Positions 17,140-26,322 of a stretch of 64,000 nt of DNA are shown in pieces (the first letter of the stretch is position 1; every line of letters begins with the position of its first letter). Where the stretch lies: assembly GCA_016716605.1 (NCBI GenBank), contig JADJWA010000001.1, forward strand, positions 3,331,001 to 3,395,000. Direction: 5' to 3'. Under the pieces are notes generated by a model. That model made no database searches. It was given only the letters and a program-made list of their open reading frames with translations, and was not told the origin of the DNA. A program made the translations under genes and the position numbers. Source of the stretch: Flavobacteriales bacterium (GTDB lineage Bacteria > Bacteroidota > Bacteroidia > Flavobacteriales_F > PHOS-HE28).

Positions 17140-18108
17140 TCAGGATGATCCGAGAAAATTCTCCGCAAGCATGCAACGCACGCTGCCGCCTCCGATGGCC
17201 TCGATGGTGGGCACCGCGACGGGAATGAGCTGCGCGTGGCGCTCCAAGGCGATGCGCTGGAAGGGCTTGAGCGCGTGGAAGGCGGTTTCGCTCAAGAGGA
17301 TCATGGGGCTATGTGAGATCGCTTCGCTGCGCTCGCGATGACCGGCTTCGCCGGAAAGGCTGGCTGGGACCAACTCGAGCGCATTGCCCACGAACTGGTG
17401 GAGTTGGGGCAGGTCGAAGGCGATGACCTCGCGACCGCTCCTGGCCAATTCCTCTTCTACTTCCTGCCGCTCGGCCGGGTAAGGCATGGCATCGAAGCAG
17501 ACCAGCGCCCAGTGGGTGCCGATGCTCATGACCACATTGGTGTGGTAGATGGGCGCACCGCTGAGCCGGCCGTCCATGGTCGCGGTGAAGGCGATGGGCG
17601 TGTACCCCAATTGCTCGCACCAGGCATCGAGCGCACGCTCACTGGTGCGCGGCGAAAGGCAGGCGAAGGCGCGGCGCTTGATGCGGTCGAGCACGAGGCT
17701 GCCGGTGCCTTCGAGGATGAGGCCGTGGTGCTCCCAAGCGCTGAAGTCGAGGGTTTGGCGCACGGCGAATCCTTCTGCTTTCAGGACTTCCGCGAGGTCG
17801 GGATCACGCTCAGCGCGGCGGCTGGGCGTGAGCATGGGGTAGAGCACCAAGGTGCCATCGGCGTGCGTGCTGAACCAATTGTTCGGGAACACGCTATTGG
17901 GCGCCGTAGGGTCGATGGGCTCGAGCACCGTGAAGCCGATTCTGCATTGGCGCAGCGCTTCCAGCAAGCCGTCGAATTCCTCAGCGGCGGATCTGCGCGC
18001 ATCATCCACCGGCACGCGCTGCTGGAACTCGTTGCTGGCAGCGGTCTCCGGGTCGTACCCGAAGCCGGTGGGACGGATGAGGATGACGGAGGAAGCGGAT
18101 TGGTTCAC
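17140..18108 (-). CDS. ctlX: CtlX-type amidinohydrolase (arginine/citrulline-modifying, guanidino-group hydrolase fold)
   Basis: 322 residues, GTG start at 18108 overlapping the arginase stop (GTGA). It has the pentein-fold landmarks of the amidinotransferase/arginine deiminase superfamily: FPNNWFSTH, EGTGSLVLDR, YHTNVVMSIG, and a C-terminal GGGSVRCMLAE whose cysteine is the expected nucleophile. This combination matches the family annotated as citrulline utilisation hydrolase CtlX. It probably acts on citrulline or a related guanidino/ureido compound, in line with the arginase gene it is coupled to. Oddity: residues around SGEAGHRERSEAISH correspond to a palindromic repeat inserted in the reading frame without breaking it. 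Confidence 0.85.
   Translation of the reverse strand: MNQSASSVILIRPTGFGYDPETAASNEFQQRVPVDDARRSAAEEFDGLLEALRQCRIGFTVLEPIDPTAPNSVFPNNWFSTHADGTLVLYPMLTPSRRAERDPDLAEVLKAEGFAVRQTLDFSAWEHHGLILEGTGSLVLDRIKRRAFACLSPRTSERALDAWCEQLGYTPIAFTATMDGRLSGAPIYHTNVVMSIGTHWALVCFDAMPYPAERQEVEEELARSGREVIAFDLPQLHQFVGNALELVPASLSGEAGHRERSEAISHSPMILLSETAFHALKPFQRIALERHAQLIPVAVPTIEAIGGGSVRCMLAENFLGSS
17313..17354. repeat. Palindromic repeat of the GTGAGA...TGAC family inside ctlX
   Basis: GTGAGATC (17313-17320) and GCGATGAC (17335-17342) bound a short palindrome. It is followed by a CCGGC-TTC-GCCGG hairpin at 17342-17354. The same bounds occur in the intergenic copies at 17000-17138. It is translated in frame as an Arg/Glu/Ser-rich insertion of about 14 residues in CtlX. 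Confidence 0.7.
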
Positions 18109-19043
18109 CGCGCTCTCAGGATCGGGAACAGCGGCTCCAGGATGCTCAAGGTCGCCTCGGCCATGGCATTGCCGGTATCGAGCGCCGGGTTAATCTCCAC
18201 CACATCGAGGGTGGCGGTCTTCGGGTCGGCACAGAAGCCGCTGAGCAAGGCGCGCGCTTCATCGAGGTTCAACCCGTTGGGAACCGGGGTGCCCGTGCCC
18301 ACCGAGATGCTGGGGTCCAGGCTATCGACATCGAAGCTGATGTGCAGGCGCTGGCATGCGGCCAGGTGGTCCAAGGTTTCTTTCACCGCTGCATCGGCCC
18401 CGCGCTTCCGGAAATCATCGACGGTAATGACCTTGATGCCGTGCTCCTTGATGATGGCCTCCTCCTCGGGCTCGTAGTCGCGCAGGGCGATGAAGACCAG
18501 GTCGCTGGGCAGGAGCTTCGGCGCGCTCACGCCGATCTTCCGAAGGCGGTCCCAGGTGTCCATGGTGTACACGCGCGGACGGTTCTTGCCCTTCTTCTCG
18601 ATCTGCATCAGCAGGGCAAGCGGCATCCCGTGGACGTTTCCGCTGGGGGTCGTCCACGGGCTGTGGAGGTCGGCGTGGGCATCGATCCAAACCACCCCTA
18701 AGCGCTGGTCGGGGAAGGCCATCTTGGTGCCCGAGACAGAGCCGATGGCGATGGAATGATCCCCTCCGACCACGATAGGGAAAACACTGTTTCGCAGGTA
18801 CTTGTACACCTCGTAAGCCAGGTCACTCTCGAACCGGATCAAGCCATCGATGTGGTGGGCGTTAGGGCTCCGGTCGTCCTCGTAGAGCACGTCGTTCTCA
18901 TCGCGGAGGATGCTCTCCTCGGCGTGGCCGAACAGTTCGCTGCCCAGTTTCCACGCGGCCACGCGCAAGGCGGCCATGCCCATGCTGGTGCCCCGGGTGC
19001 CAGCGCCGATCTCCGACGCGGCTTCAATCAATCGCAAATCCAT
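18105..19043 (-). CDS. rocF: Arginase (ureohydrolase family)
   Basis: 312 residues from the ATG at 19043; the frame stays open upstream but homologues begin near MDLRLIEAASEIGAGTRG. Manganese-binding motifs are present and ordered: GGDHS (residues 93-97), DAHADLHSP and SFDVDSLDPS. NVHGMPLA and GTPVPNGLN support arginase rather than agmatinase. Expected reaction: arginine to ornithine plus urea in the cytoplasm. The gene overlaps ctlX by four bases and argS lies beyond, so arginine degradation and charging genes are together. Formiminoglutamase is a less likely alternative. Confidence 0.88.
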   Translation of the reverse strand: MDLRLIEAASEIGAGTRGTSMGMAALRVAAWKLGSELFGHAEESILRDENDVLYEDDRSPNAHHIDGLIRFESDLAYEVYKYLRNSVFPIVVGGDHSIAIGSVSGTKMAFPDQRLGVVWIDAHADLHSPWTTPSGNVHGMPLALLMQIEKKGKNRPRVYTMDTWDRLRKIGVSAPKLLPSDLVFIALRDYEPEEEAIIKEHGIKVITVDDFRKRGADAAVKETLDHLAACQRLHISFDVDSLDPSISVGTGTPVPNGLNLDEARALLSGFCADPKTATLDVVEINPALDTGNAMAEATLSILEPLFPILRAR

Positions 19044-19171
19044 CTGTGGAACGCCGATGCCGAATAGCGGAGGCGGCGCGGGCGAAGGTAATCGGGCCTT
19101 CCGGGGAGCGCTCCGCCTTGGAACATTCGCCGTTCGTCGCACGTATCAGGCCGACCATCGAAGCCCCCAAC

Positions 19172-19870
19172 ATGATTCAACGCCAACTGCTCTTTGTTCC
19201 AGCCTGCGTCCTGCTGCTTTGGGGCTGCAACTCGAATCTGCTGCAATCGCGCGTCACCGAGGGCACCATCGAGTATGCCTTGAGCTTCCCCGGCTACGAC
19301 CCCAACGGCCTCATGGCCGGGATGCTCCCGGAAAAGACAATCCTGAGCTTCAACGAGGACAAACAAGCCGCGGAGGTGAGCGCAGGCATGGGCCTGTTCC
19401 GCACGCTGATGCTGGCGGATAACAACGCGAAGCAGATGGACTATCACATGAGCATGATGGGTAAGCGCATCGTGAGCCATTTGAAGCCGCGCGATCTCGA
19501 GCTCTTCAACGGCGAGAGCGGCACGGCCACGATCCTTTATACCGGCCAGATCGACACCATCGCCGGTTACCCGTGCCGCAAGGCCGTAGCCGTGTTCAAT
19601 CGGATGGATCAACGGGAAATCGAATTGTGGTACACCGACCGTATCGCCATGAACGACCCGAACTGGTTCAATCCCTTCACCGAAGTGCCGGGGGTGCTGC
19701 TGCGCTACGAGGTTGTGCAGAACGGCATCCGCATGAAGCTCGATGCCGTGAGCGTGACCCCTGGCAAAGTCGATGAATCGAAGTTCGCGCCCAAGCCGGA
19801 CCACGAGGCCGTTTCAGCCGAAGCGTTGCACCATGAACTCGGCGAGGTAATGGGGACCTTCTCCATGTAG
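19172..19870 (+). CDS. Hypothetical lipoprotein, 232 residues
   Basis: The ATG at 19172 starts a lipoprotein signal, MIQRQLLFVPACVLLLWGCNSN, with lipobox LLWGC. Beyond the cysteine the protein looks like a beta-rich periplasmic domain of the GLPGLI/DUF4412-like type: VTEGTIEYALSFPG near the start and GYPCRKAVAVFN with a central cysteine, followed by ELWYTDRI. Those features suggest it, but I cannot confirm the family. Divergent from arginase (129 bases apart) and upstream of ftsK. Function unknown. Confidence 0.7.
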   Translation: MIQRQLLFVPACVLLLWGCNSNLLQSRVTEGTIEYALSFPGYDPNGLMAGMLPEKTILSFNEDKQAAEVSAGMGLFRTLMLADNNAKQMDYHMSMMGKRIVSHLKPRDLELFNGESGTATILYTGQIDTIAGYPCRKAVAVFNRMDQREIELWYTDRIAMNDPNWFNPFTEVPGVLLRYEVVQNGIRMKLDAVSVTPGKVDESKFAPKPDHEAVSAEALHHELGEVMGTFSM

Positions 19871-20044
19871 CGCTGAAAGCAAAGCTGAAAGTTGAAACGG
19901 ATCACGCGAGGGCGTGCTCACTCCAACTTTAGGTTCCCCTTTTTCTGCTTCCTGGTGTCACCCACATGGCCCTGTTGATACTACCGCCGCCTGGCCGGCC
20001 GTTCCCCTCAGGCATCAGCGGACCTTCGACGCTGCCTCGCGCAC

Positions 20045-22702
20045 GTGCGCGGGCATTACGCGTACACCACCTTGGCAACCGAGAAGCGCAACCGCCTCCG
20101 CGAGGAGGCTCCGGAGGAAGAGACCATTGAGGCCGTTGAGCCCAAGAAGAAGCGGGCGCGCAAGAACACGACCGCCGCCCCGGGCCGATGGGCGCGCTTG
20201 CGTTCCTTCTTCACCGACGAGCGCTCGCACAAGGTGTTGGGCATGGGCCTCGTGCTAGGCGGCCTCTTCCTGATCACGGCCTTCGTGAGCTTCCTCTTCA
20301 CCTGGCGCATGGACCAAGACCTCATGAGCCGCAGCTGGTGGGAGATCCTGCGCACCGACATCTCCGCGGAGAACTGGCTCGGCAAGCTCGGCGCCATCTG
20401 CGCGCACCGCTTCATCCATGTGTGGTTCGGTCTGGCGGCCTTCGCCCTGCCGCTGTGGAGCTTCCTCGCCGGGATCCGCATCCTGCTTGGCACCTGGTTG
20501 CTTCCGCCCAAGCGCACCTTGGGCTGGACCGCCATGGCGTGGCTCTGGGTGCCCGCGCTGCTCGGCTTCTTTTTCCGGGGCGAATACAGTTTCCTGGGCG
20601 GAGGCTTGGGCGTAGTGATCACCAAGAACCTAACCACCCTGCTCGGAGAAATCGGCACGGGAGCCTTGCTCGTGTTCTCGGCAAGCGCCTTCGCGGTTTA
20701 CAGCTTCAACCTGAACTTCGGATGGCTGGGCGGGATCTTCGCGAAGAAGGCGGCGGAAGCGATCGAAGAAGAGCCCGCCACAGATACCGACGGTTGGACT
20801 CGTCCTGGCGTGCGGATGAAGGAAGCTCCGGTGCCCGCTGAGCAGTTAGAAGTTGAGGGGTTGGGGGTTGATGAGTTGGAGGTGAAGGGCAAGAAGGACG
20901 CATCGGCCGAGGGCCTCGCGGTGTCCGGAGAGCTTGAGATGGAGGTGGAGGGTGAACAGATCGGTTCGGCCTCCGGCCCTGCGATGACCGGTAACGCGAA
21001 CGAACTTGAATTGGAGACTACGCCGATGGAAGTGGTGGAGCCGGTGCTCTCACCGGTGCTCAGCACTGCGGAAGACCTGAACGGCGACCTGAACGGCATG
21101 AGCGTGACGGCCAACACCGAAGAGGCTGTGCTCACCGAGGACGAAATCGAAGCGAAGCTGCAGGAGTTCGGCCCGTACGACCCCACCCTCGACCTCAGCA
21201 GCTACGAGCCTCCCCCACTCGACCTGCTCGTGGATCATGGCAGCGGCGAGATCACCGTGACCAAGGAGGAGCTGGAGATGAACAAGGACCGCATCGTGCA
21301 AACGCTGGGGCACTACAACATCGCCATCGCCAAGATCAAGGCGACGATCGGCCCCACGGTTACCCTGTACGAGATCGTGCCGGAGGCCGGCGTGCGGATC
21401 AGCAAGATCAAGAACCTCGAGGATGACATCGCCCTCAGCCTCGCCGCGCTGGGCATCCGCATCATCGCGCCGATCCCCGGCAAAGGCACCATCGGCATCG
21501 AAGTGCCCAACAGCAAGCCGCAAGTGGTGGGCATGCGCGCCGTGGTGGCCAGCGAGAAGTTCCAGAACAGCAGCGCCGATCTGCCCATCGTGCTCGGCAA
21601 GACCATCAGCAACGAGACCTTCGTGACCGACCTGGCCAAGATGCCGCACTTGCTCATGGCCGGTGCCACGGGTCAGGGCAAGTCCGTGGGCTTGAATGCC
21701 ATCCTCGTCAGCCTGCTCTACAAGAAGCACCCGAGCCAGATCAAGTTCGTGCTCGTGGATCCCAAGAAGGTGGAGCTCACCCTCTTCAACAAGATCGAGC
21801 GCCACTTCCTCGCCAAGCTGCCCGGCGACGGCGAAGCCATCATCACCGACACCAAGAAGGTGGTGGCCACGCTCAACAGTTTGTGCATCGAGATGGACGT
21901 GCGCTACGAACTGCTGAAGGATGCGCAGGTGCGCAACATCAAGGAGTACAACGCCAAGTTCATCAGCCGCCGCCTCAATCCGGAGAACGGCCACCGCTAC
22001 CTCCCCTACATCGTGCTCGTGGTCGATGAGTTCGCCGACCTGATCATGACCGCGGGCCGTGAGGTGGAAACGCCCATCGCGCGCCTGGCACAACTGGCGC
22101 GCGCAATCGGCATCCACCTCATCATCGCCACGCAGCGCCCCAGCGTCAACATCATCACCGGCACCATCAAGGCCAACTTCCCGGCGCGTATCGCCTTCCG
22201 CGTGACGAGCAAGATCGACAGCCGTACCATCCTCGATACCGGCGGTGCCGATCAGCTGATCGGTCGCGGTGATATGCTCCTCAGCACCGGCAACGACCTC
22301 ATCCGCATCCAGTGCGCCTTCGTGGACACGCCCGAAGTGGACGAGATCACGGCCTTCATCGGCAACCAGCGCGGCTACCCCGATGCCCTGCTCCTGCCCG
22401 AGCCGCCCATGGAAGAAGGCGAAGGCGGCGGCGATCTGGACGACGGCGAGCGCGACTCCATGTTCGAGGAAGCCGCACGCCTGGTGGTGCAAACGCAGCA
22501 GGGCAGCACCTCGCTCATCCAGCGCAAACTCAAGCTCGGCTACAACCGCGCGGGCCGCATCGTGGACCAACTGGAAGCCGCTGGAATCCTCGGCGGTTTC
22601 GAGGGCAGCAAGGCGCGAAGGGTGCTGATCAACAACGAAGCAGCGCTGGCTGCGCACTTGAACAGTGGCGTGGCGGCGGGGCCGGGCGTTGGGGGGTTCT
22701 GA
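20045..22702 (+). CDS. ftsK: DNA translocase FtsK/SpoIIIE
   Basis: About 885 residues. The true start is uncertain: no ATG precedes the first membrane helix, so GTG 20045 or a nearby TTG near 20072 is used. A basic N-terminus (EPKKKRARK) is followed by four transmembrane segments (~64-225) anchoring it at the division septum. A ~140-residue acidic low-complexity linker (about 245-385) follows, then the motor. Walker A is GATGQGKS (~residue 539), Walker B is VLVVDEFADLIM (~659), and QRPSVNIITG is typical of FtsK. The C-terminal gamma winged helix (SLIQRKLKLGYNRAGRIVDQLE) would read KOPS-like sites. It moves DNA to allow dimer resolution and termini segregation. The complete layout is normal. 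Confidence 0.96.
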   Translation: MRGHYAYTTLATEKRNRLREEAPEEETIEAVEPKKKRARKNTTAAPGRWARLRSFFTDERSHKVLGMGLVLGGLFLITAFVSFLFTWRMDQDLMSRSWWEILRTDISAENWLGKLGAICAHRFIHVWFGLAAFALPLWSFLAGIRILLGTWLLPPKRTLGWTAMAWLWVPALLGFFFRGEYSFLGGGLGVVITKNLTTLLGEIGTGALLVFSASAFAVYSFNLNFGWLGGIFAKKAAEAIEEEPATDTDGWTRPGVRMKEAPVPAEQLEVEGLGVDELEVKGKKDASAEGLAVSGELEMEVEGEQIGSASGPAMTGNANELELETTPMEVVEPVLSPVLSTAEDLNGDLNGMSVTANTEEAVLTEDEIEAKLQEFGPYDPTLDLSSYEPPPLDLLVDHGSGEITVTKEELEMNKDRIVQTLGHYNIAIAKIKATIGPTVTLYEIVPEAGVRISKIKNLEDDIALSLAALGIRIIAPIPGKGTIGIEVPNSKPQVVGMRAVVASEKFQNSSADLPIVLGKTISNETFVTDLAKMPHLLMAGATGQGKSVGLNAILVSLLYKKHPSQIKFVLVDPKKVELTLFNKIERHFLAKLPGDGEAIITDTKKVVATLNSLCIEMDVRYELLKDAQVRNIKEYNAKFISRRLNPENGHRYLPYIVLVVDEFADLIMTAGREVETPIARLAQLARAIGIHLIIATQRPSVNIITGTIKANFPARIAFRVTSKIDSRTILDTGGADQLIGRGDMLLSTGNDLIRIQCAFVDTPEVDEITAFIGNQRGYPDALLLPEPPMEEGEGGGDLDDGERDSMFEEAARLVVQTQQGSTSLIQRKLKLGYNRAGRIVDQLEAAGILGGFEGSKARRVLINNEAALAAHLNSGVAAGPGVGGF

Positions 22703-22724
22703 ACAATTAAGACTCTTCGCGCTG

Positions 22725-25298
22725 ATGAGTAATATAGACCGAATGCAATCCAGTAAACTATGGCAGCGAACGCTGGCACCAACTTCTGCTGAACAGCATT
22801 CGGGATACAAAGACAAGTTGCGCGTAGAACTCCTAGGCCTGCGTGATAAGGTAGAGCTGATTGTTCGGCAAATCCAAGGAGATCTGCCCGGGCTTACGGT
22901 TCATGACATTACCCATCTTGACGCACTGTGGGAAACCGCCTCCATTATTGCAGGTGACGAATACGCGCTGAATCCTTTAGAAGGGTTCATTCTTGGCAGC
23001 TCCATTCTCATACACGACGCTGCGCTATGCTTCGAAGCATATGAGGGTGGGCGAGACGGACTTCGTCAAACAATCATTTGGAAGGACACAACCACTAGTC
23101 TTCAGGATAGCGGATTTTCGGCAGATGCAATCGAAGCCGAAAGTGACTTCGTGGCACTACGACACCTCCACGCGAAGCGCGCCGAGACTATCCTGACCAC
23201 GCCTTGGCGGCGTGACGGTGCCGAGATGTTCCTCATTGATGATGTTAGTCTGCGCAACCATTATGGCAGCCTCATCGGGAAAATCGCTGGGAGTCATCAC
23301 TGGGAAATCGAGGACGTTGAACGATTGCCAACACAGTTCAATCCCGTTGGACCACTTCCACTTCAATGGCAGGTGAATGCAATCAAACTTGCCTGCCTAT
23401 TGCGCTGCGCCGATGCTGCACATTTCAGCAATGATAGGGCTCCAGACTTCCTTTACGCGTTGAGCAAGGCATCAGGAAATTCAGCTACCCACTGGCGTTC
23501 ACAGAATCGCATCGGCGGACCTTCCATTGATGCATCAGACCCAACAGGGTCCACAGTACTTTATACCTCGACTCAATCATTTGCAAAGGATGATGCGGCG
23601 GCGTGGTGGCTGGCATACGACACGCTACGACTAGTTGATCGGGAGTTGCGGGCTTCTAATGCGTTGCTGACTGCCGTTTCTCCTCAAGCGAAGTTTCAAG
23701 TTGTGAGAGTTAGAGGCATTGAATCGCCAGAGCGCCTCTCCGAAGTAGTACAGCCAGAAGGCTGGGCCCCCTGCAGCGCAGAAGTACATGTGAGCAACAT
23801 TGAACACCTCGTTAAGACTCTCGGCGGAGAGCAGCTCTACGGAGCAGGCCAGGATAAGCTGGGTATTGCCCTGCGTGAATTGCTGCAAAATGCTAGAGAT
23901 GCAGTTCGGGCTCGCGAGATTCTTGACCCGTTGCATCGTTCATCGCTGACAGTGCGCGTTAGGTCCGATGAGAATGGCTCGGCTTGGGTGGGCGTTGAAG
24001 ACAATGGTGTCGGCATGTCCGAGCGCGTCCTTACGGGGCCATTGCTTGACTTTGGAACCAGCTTCTGGTCAACATCACTGTTGCACCACGAATTCCCGGG
24101 GCTTAGATCTTCTTCATTCCGGTCCGTAGGCCGATTTGGTCTCGGTTTCTATTCCGTTTTCATGGTTGCCGACTTTGTTACCGTCAGATCGAAGCCTTGG
24201 AGCGGCGGGGTGAACGACACGAGAGAATTGTCCTTCACTGAGAAGCTGTCTACAAGACCTTTGCTCGTGCGGGGTTCTTCCGTCGCGCTTTTACCCTCTG
24301 TCTCCACCTTGGTAGAACTCAAACTCAAACCAAATGTTTCACCTTCTGATTTTCGCATAGTAGTGAGGACCAACAGGCAAGATCAGAAGCACTTTTCTGT
24401 CGACTTTCAAGAGTACTTGACTGCCCTATGTGGAGGCCTTGACGTGGAAGTTAGCTTGTCAGTCGCAGGAGGGGCTACGCGAACAATTCACCGCCCCATC
24501 GGGCAGCCGGGGTTCAATACAAAACAATGGCTGCATGGGATTTCATTTGCTACACATGAGTCTGGCGTTAGTCGGATAATTGACCGTCACCTCCCTAGAA
24601 TGCGCAAGTTGGAATGCGACGGTAGACTATACGGTTACGCGGCAGTGTCTATTAATGCAGACGACAAGAATTTCCTCGGGCTCCAAACCATAGGGGGACT
24701 GGCGACACCAATAGGCTCTGGCGGCAATCGTTTTTTTGTTGGCTTTATGGATAAAGTGGCTAGGTCAGCGCGCCGTGAGAGCGGAGTAATTGCAGCCCCG
24801 GCTCACGTATTGGAACATTGGGGAAAGGAACAGATTGAGTTGCTCAAGAAGGAGTCACTCACCCCAGCGGAGAAATATGCTGCAACCCTTGGCCTGAGTG
24901 ATTTAGGAATTGATCCTACTCCGATTGCCATGGTTCCAGTGGTAAGACCCACTGGCGCTGATGGATTTGCGACTCTTTATGAGCTGGTCAACTACGTGGC
25001 TGGAGGCGGAGTTGTTGCAATTCCGAAATCGAGAAATTCGGAGCTACTGGAGAACATGAATCCTCATATACCTGGCACGGTCCGTCACTACGTCGTTCGT
25101 GGGAGTGGGGTTGGTCACTTTCTACAGCTTGCTATAGAGAACAACGTACCTAGCCACCCCAATGGAATAGCCGGATGCCTTCACAGGCTTTCTCTCAAGA
25201 AGGGCCTCAGCCCATCTTGGAGCTTAAGACATAATGTCGGACGGAACCAACTCGGTTGGCCCTTCGACTACCTGGTGCTCCAGCATAGCGTGAAATGA
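22725..25298 (+). CDS. HD-domain/Hsp90-like ATPase fusion protein, candidate defence or stress protein
   Basis: 857 residues from ATG 22725 (alternative ATG 22743), 22 bases after ftsK. The N-terminal half carries an HD-type metal hydrolase pattern: HDITH (60-64), LIHDAA (HD at 97-98), later HLHAKRAE, GSHHWE and LRCADAAHFS. The C-terminal half has the GHKL/Hsp90 ATP site: ALRELLQNARDAV (N-box, ~380-392), VEDNGVGMS (~425) and GRFGLGFYSVFMVAD (~468, lid glycine motif of HtpG type). The tail shows no known client domain. Codon use is clearly AT-richer than neighbours: about 50% GC in a sampled 60-base row, against about 67% in ftsK. Acquisition by transfer is likely. HD-Hsp90-like fusions have been discussed in the context of bacterial conflict systems; the exact role here is inference. 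Confidence 0.75.
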   Translation: MSNIDRMQSSKLWQRTLAPTSAEQHSGYKDKLRVELLGLRDKVELIVRQIQGDLPGLTVHDITHLDALWETASIIAGDEYALNPLEGFILGSSILIHDAALCFEAYEGGRDGLRQTIIWKDTTTSLQDSGFSADAIEAESDFVALRHLHAKRAETILTTPWRRDGAEMFLIDDVSLRNHYGSLIGKIAGSHHWEIEDVERLPTQFNPVGPLPLQWQVNAIKLACLLRCADAAHFSNDRAPDFLYALSKASGNSATHWRSQNRIGGPSIDASDPTGSTVLYTSTQSFAKDDAAAWWLAYDTLRLVDRELRASNALLTAVSPQAKFQVVRVRGIESPERLSEVVQPEGWAPCSAEVHVSNIEHLVKTLGGEQLYGAGQDKLGIALRELLQNARDAVRAREILDPLHRSSLTVRVRSDENGSAWVGVEDNGVGMSERVLTGPLLDFGTSFWSTSLLHHEFPGLRSSSFRSVGRFGLGFYSVFMVADFVTVRSKPWSGGVNDTRELSFTEKLSTRPLLVRGSSVALLPSVSTLVELKLKPNVSPSDFRIVVRTNRQDQKHFSVDFQEYLTALCGGLDVEVSLSVAGGATRTIHRPIGQPGFNTKQWLHGISFATHESGVSRIIDRHLPRMRKLECDGRLYGYAAVSINADDKNFLGLQTIGGLATPIGSGGNRFFVGFMDKVARSARRESGVIAAPAHVLEHWGKEQIELLKKESLTPAEKYAATLGLSDLGIDPTPIAMVPVVRPTGADGFATLYELVNYVAGGGVVAIPKSRNSELLENMNPHIPGTVRHYVVRGSGVGHFLQLAIENNVPSHPNGIAGCLHRLSLKKGLSPSWSLRHNVGRNQLGWPFDYLVLQHSVK

Positions 25299-25847
25299 GC
25301 CTTAGACCTCCGCAGGCTCTAGTCTTGTCCGCGATCAAGGATGCGTTCCTTGTCGAGGATAGATCACTGAAGAGAGCTGAGCCGGGCCATGGGTGAACCA
25401 ACTCCGCAGCTAGGGTACAAGCCCTAAGAGACTTATCGGTACTCATGGTCCTCTCAGGTCTTAGGCTCGGATAGAATTCCAGGCGTGAGGGCCTATTAGA
25501 GTCATGGAGCATCGGACCTGTCGCTCAGCCTCTCCAGCGATCGTTTTAAGCCCACGCAGGGTGTCCGTGATCGCGGCCTCTTAACGAAAACCACCGCAGC
25601 GGTCTGCCGTCTTCGGCGACCCTGCGTCCTCGGAGTCTGCGCCGCTAAACCTGCGCAGGGTGCACCAAACTCCCGCAGCGCCTTTGTGAAACGGACTCCT
25701 GTCATAGCTTTCGCCCCTTCCCGCTGCCCGCATGTCGCGTTCACACGGCTCGCTCACCACTTGGAGTTGCCGATGCTTCCGTTCCAGAGCGAGTTCGCGG
25801 GCGGCCCTGCCCCTTCGCTCCTGCTTGCTCGCAATCCCATTCGCCGG
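25299..25847. other. 549-bp region without a convincing gene; short inverted repeats
   Basis: Short open frames exist on both strands but none shows consistent third-position GC bias or a recognisable motif. Repeated (C)CCGCAG words occur at about 25311, 25406, 25594 and 25675. A 9-bp inverted pair (ACGCAGGGT at 25554-25562, ACCCTGCGT at 25619-25627) and a TAGGG/CCCTA hairpin could form structure. It may be debris from insertion of the preceding AT-rich gene or an uncharacterised structured RNA. Confidence 0.5.
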
Positions 25848-26210
25848 ATGAGGAATGCCCGCGTGAAGCTCAGCCTGCTGCTGCTGGCGGCGATGACGGT
25901 CATCGCGGCACGGCATCCTGTTGGTCAGGAGGCCATCGACGATCACCAGGTCGGGCAGCACGGCCATCCGGACGGATCCGGTCCCGGCCTCTATGTGCTC
26001 CAATCCGGAACGAACGAGGGCTTGATCAACCCTTCGAACGAGGTTCCGGTGCCGGCGGTCAAGGGCCCGACGAAGGGTTTCGCGGCGGCGATCCGGGCCA
26101 AGGAGCGCTGCATACGCGCATCCATCTCGGGCTATGCCCGTGCAGCCAGAAGCGTGGCCTTGGCGCTTCGGCAATCCGAGATCATCTTTCCCTTCCACTG
26201 CTTCTGGTAG
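25848..26210 (+). CDS. Possible small secreted protein, 120 residues
   Basis: ATG 25848 begins MRNARVKLSLLLLAAMTVIAARHP, which looks like a signal peptide. The next ~95 residues have no motif I recognise and end in a hydrophobic IFPFHCFW. Third codon positions in this frame are strongly G/C, as in true genes of this genome. A competing frame on the opposite strand (25581-26255) lacks that bias. Isolated, with no visible operon partner. Kept as a tentative gene. Confidence 0.4.
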   Translation: MRNARVKLSLLLLAAMTVIAARHPVGQEAIDDHQVGQHGHPDGSGPGLYVLQSGTNEGLINPSNEVPVPAVKGPTKGFAAAIRAKERCIRASISGYARAARSVALALRQSEIIFPFHCFW

Positions 26211-26322
26211 TGCGTCCGTGACGGCCACTTGCCTCACCGGCAAGTTGACCCGCATTCTCCGGGCTGCGCCATGGCGCGCATCCCAACGGGGCTTTCACGG
26301 AACATCAATAAGAACCAAGAAG

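Noticed and set aside
21050..22816. 588-residue open frame antisense to ftsK
   Set aside because: Composition is dominated by His, Ala, Val and Asp from reverse-complemented codons; ftsK motifs are intact on the other strand.
25581..26255. 224-residue minus-strand frame with PDLVIVDG, resembling a response-regulator phrase
   Set aside because: No other receiver or HTH motif in this or adjacent frames, and third-position GC bias favours the plus strand.
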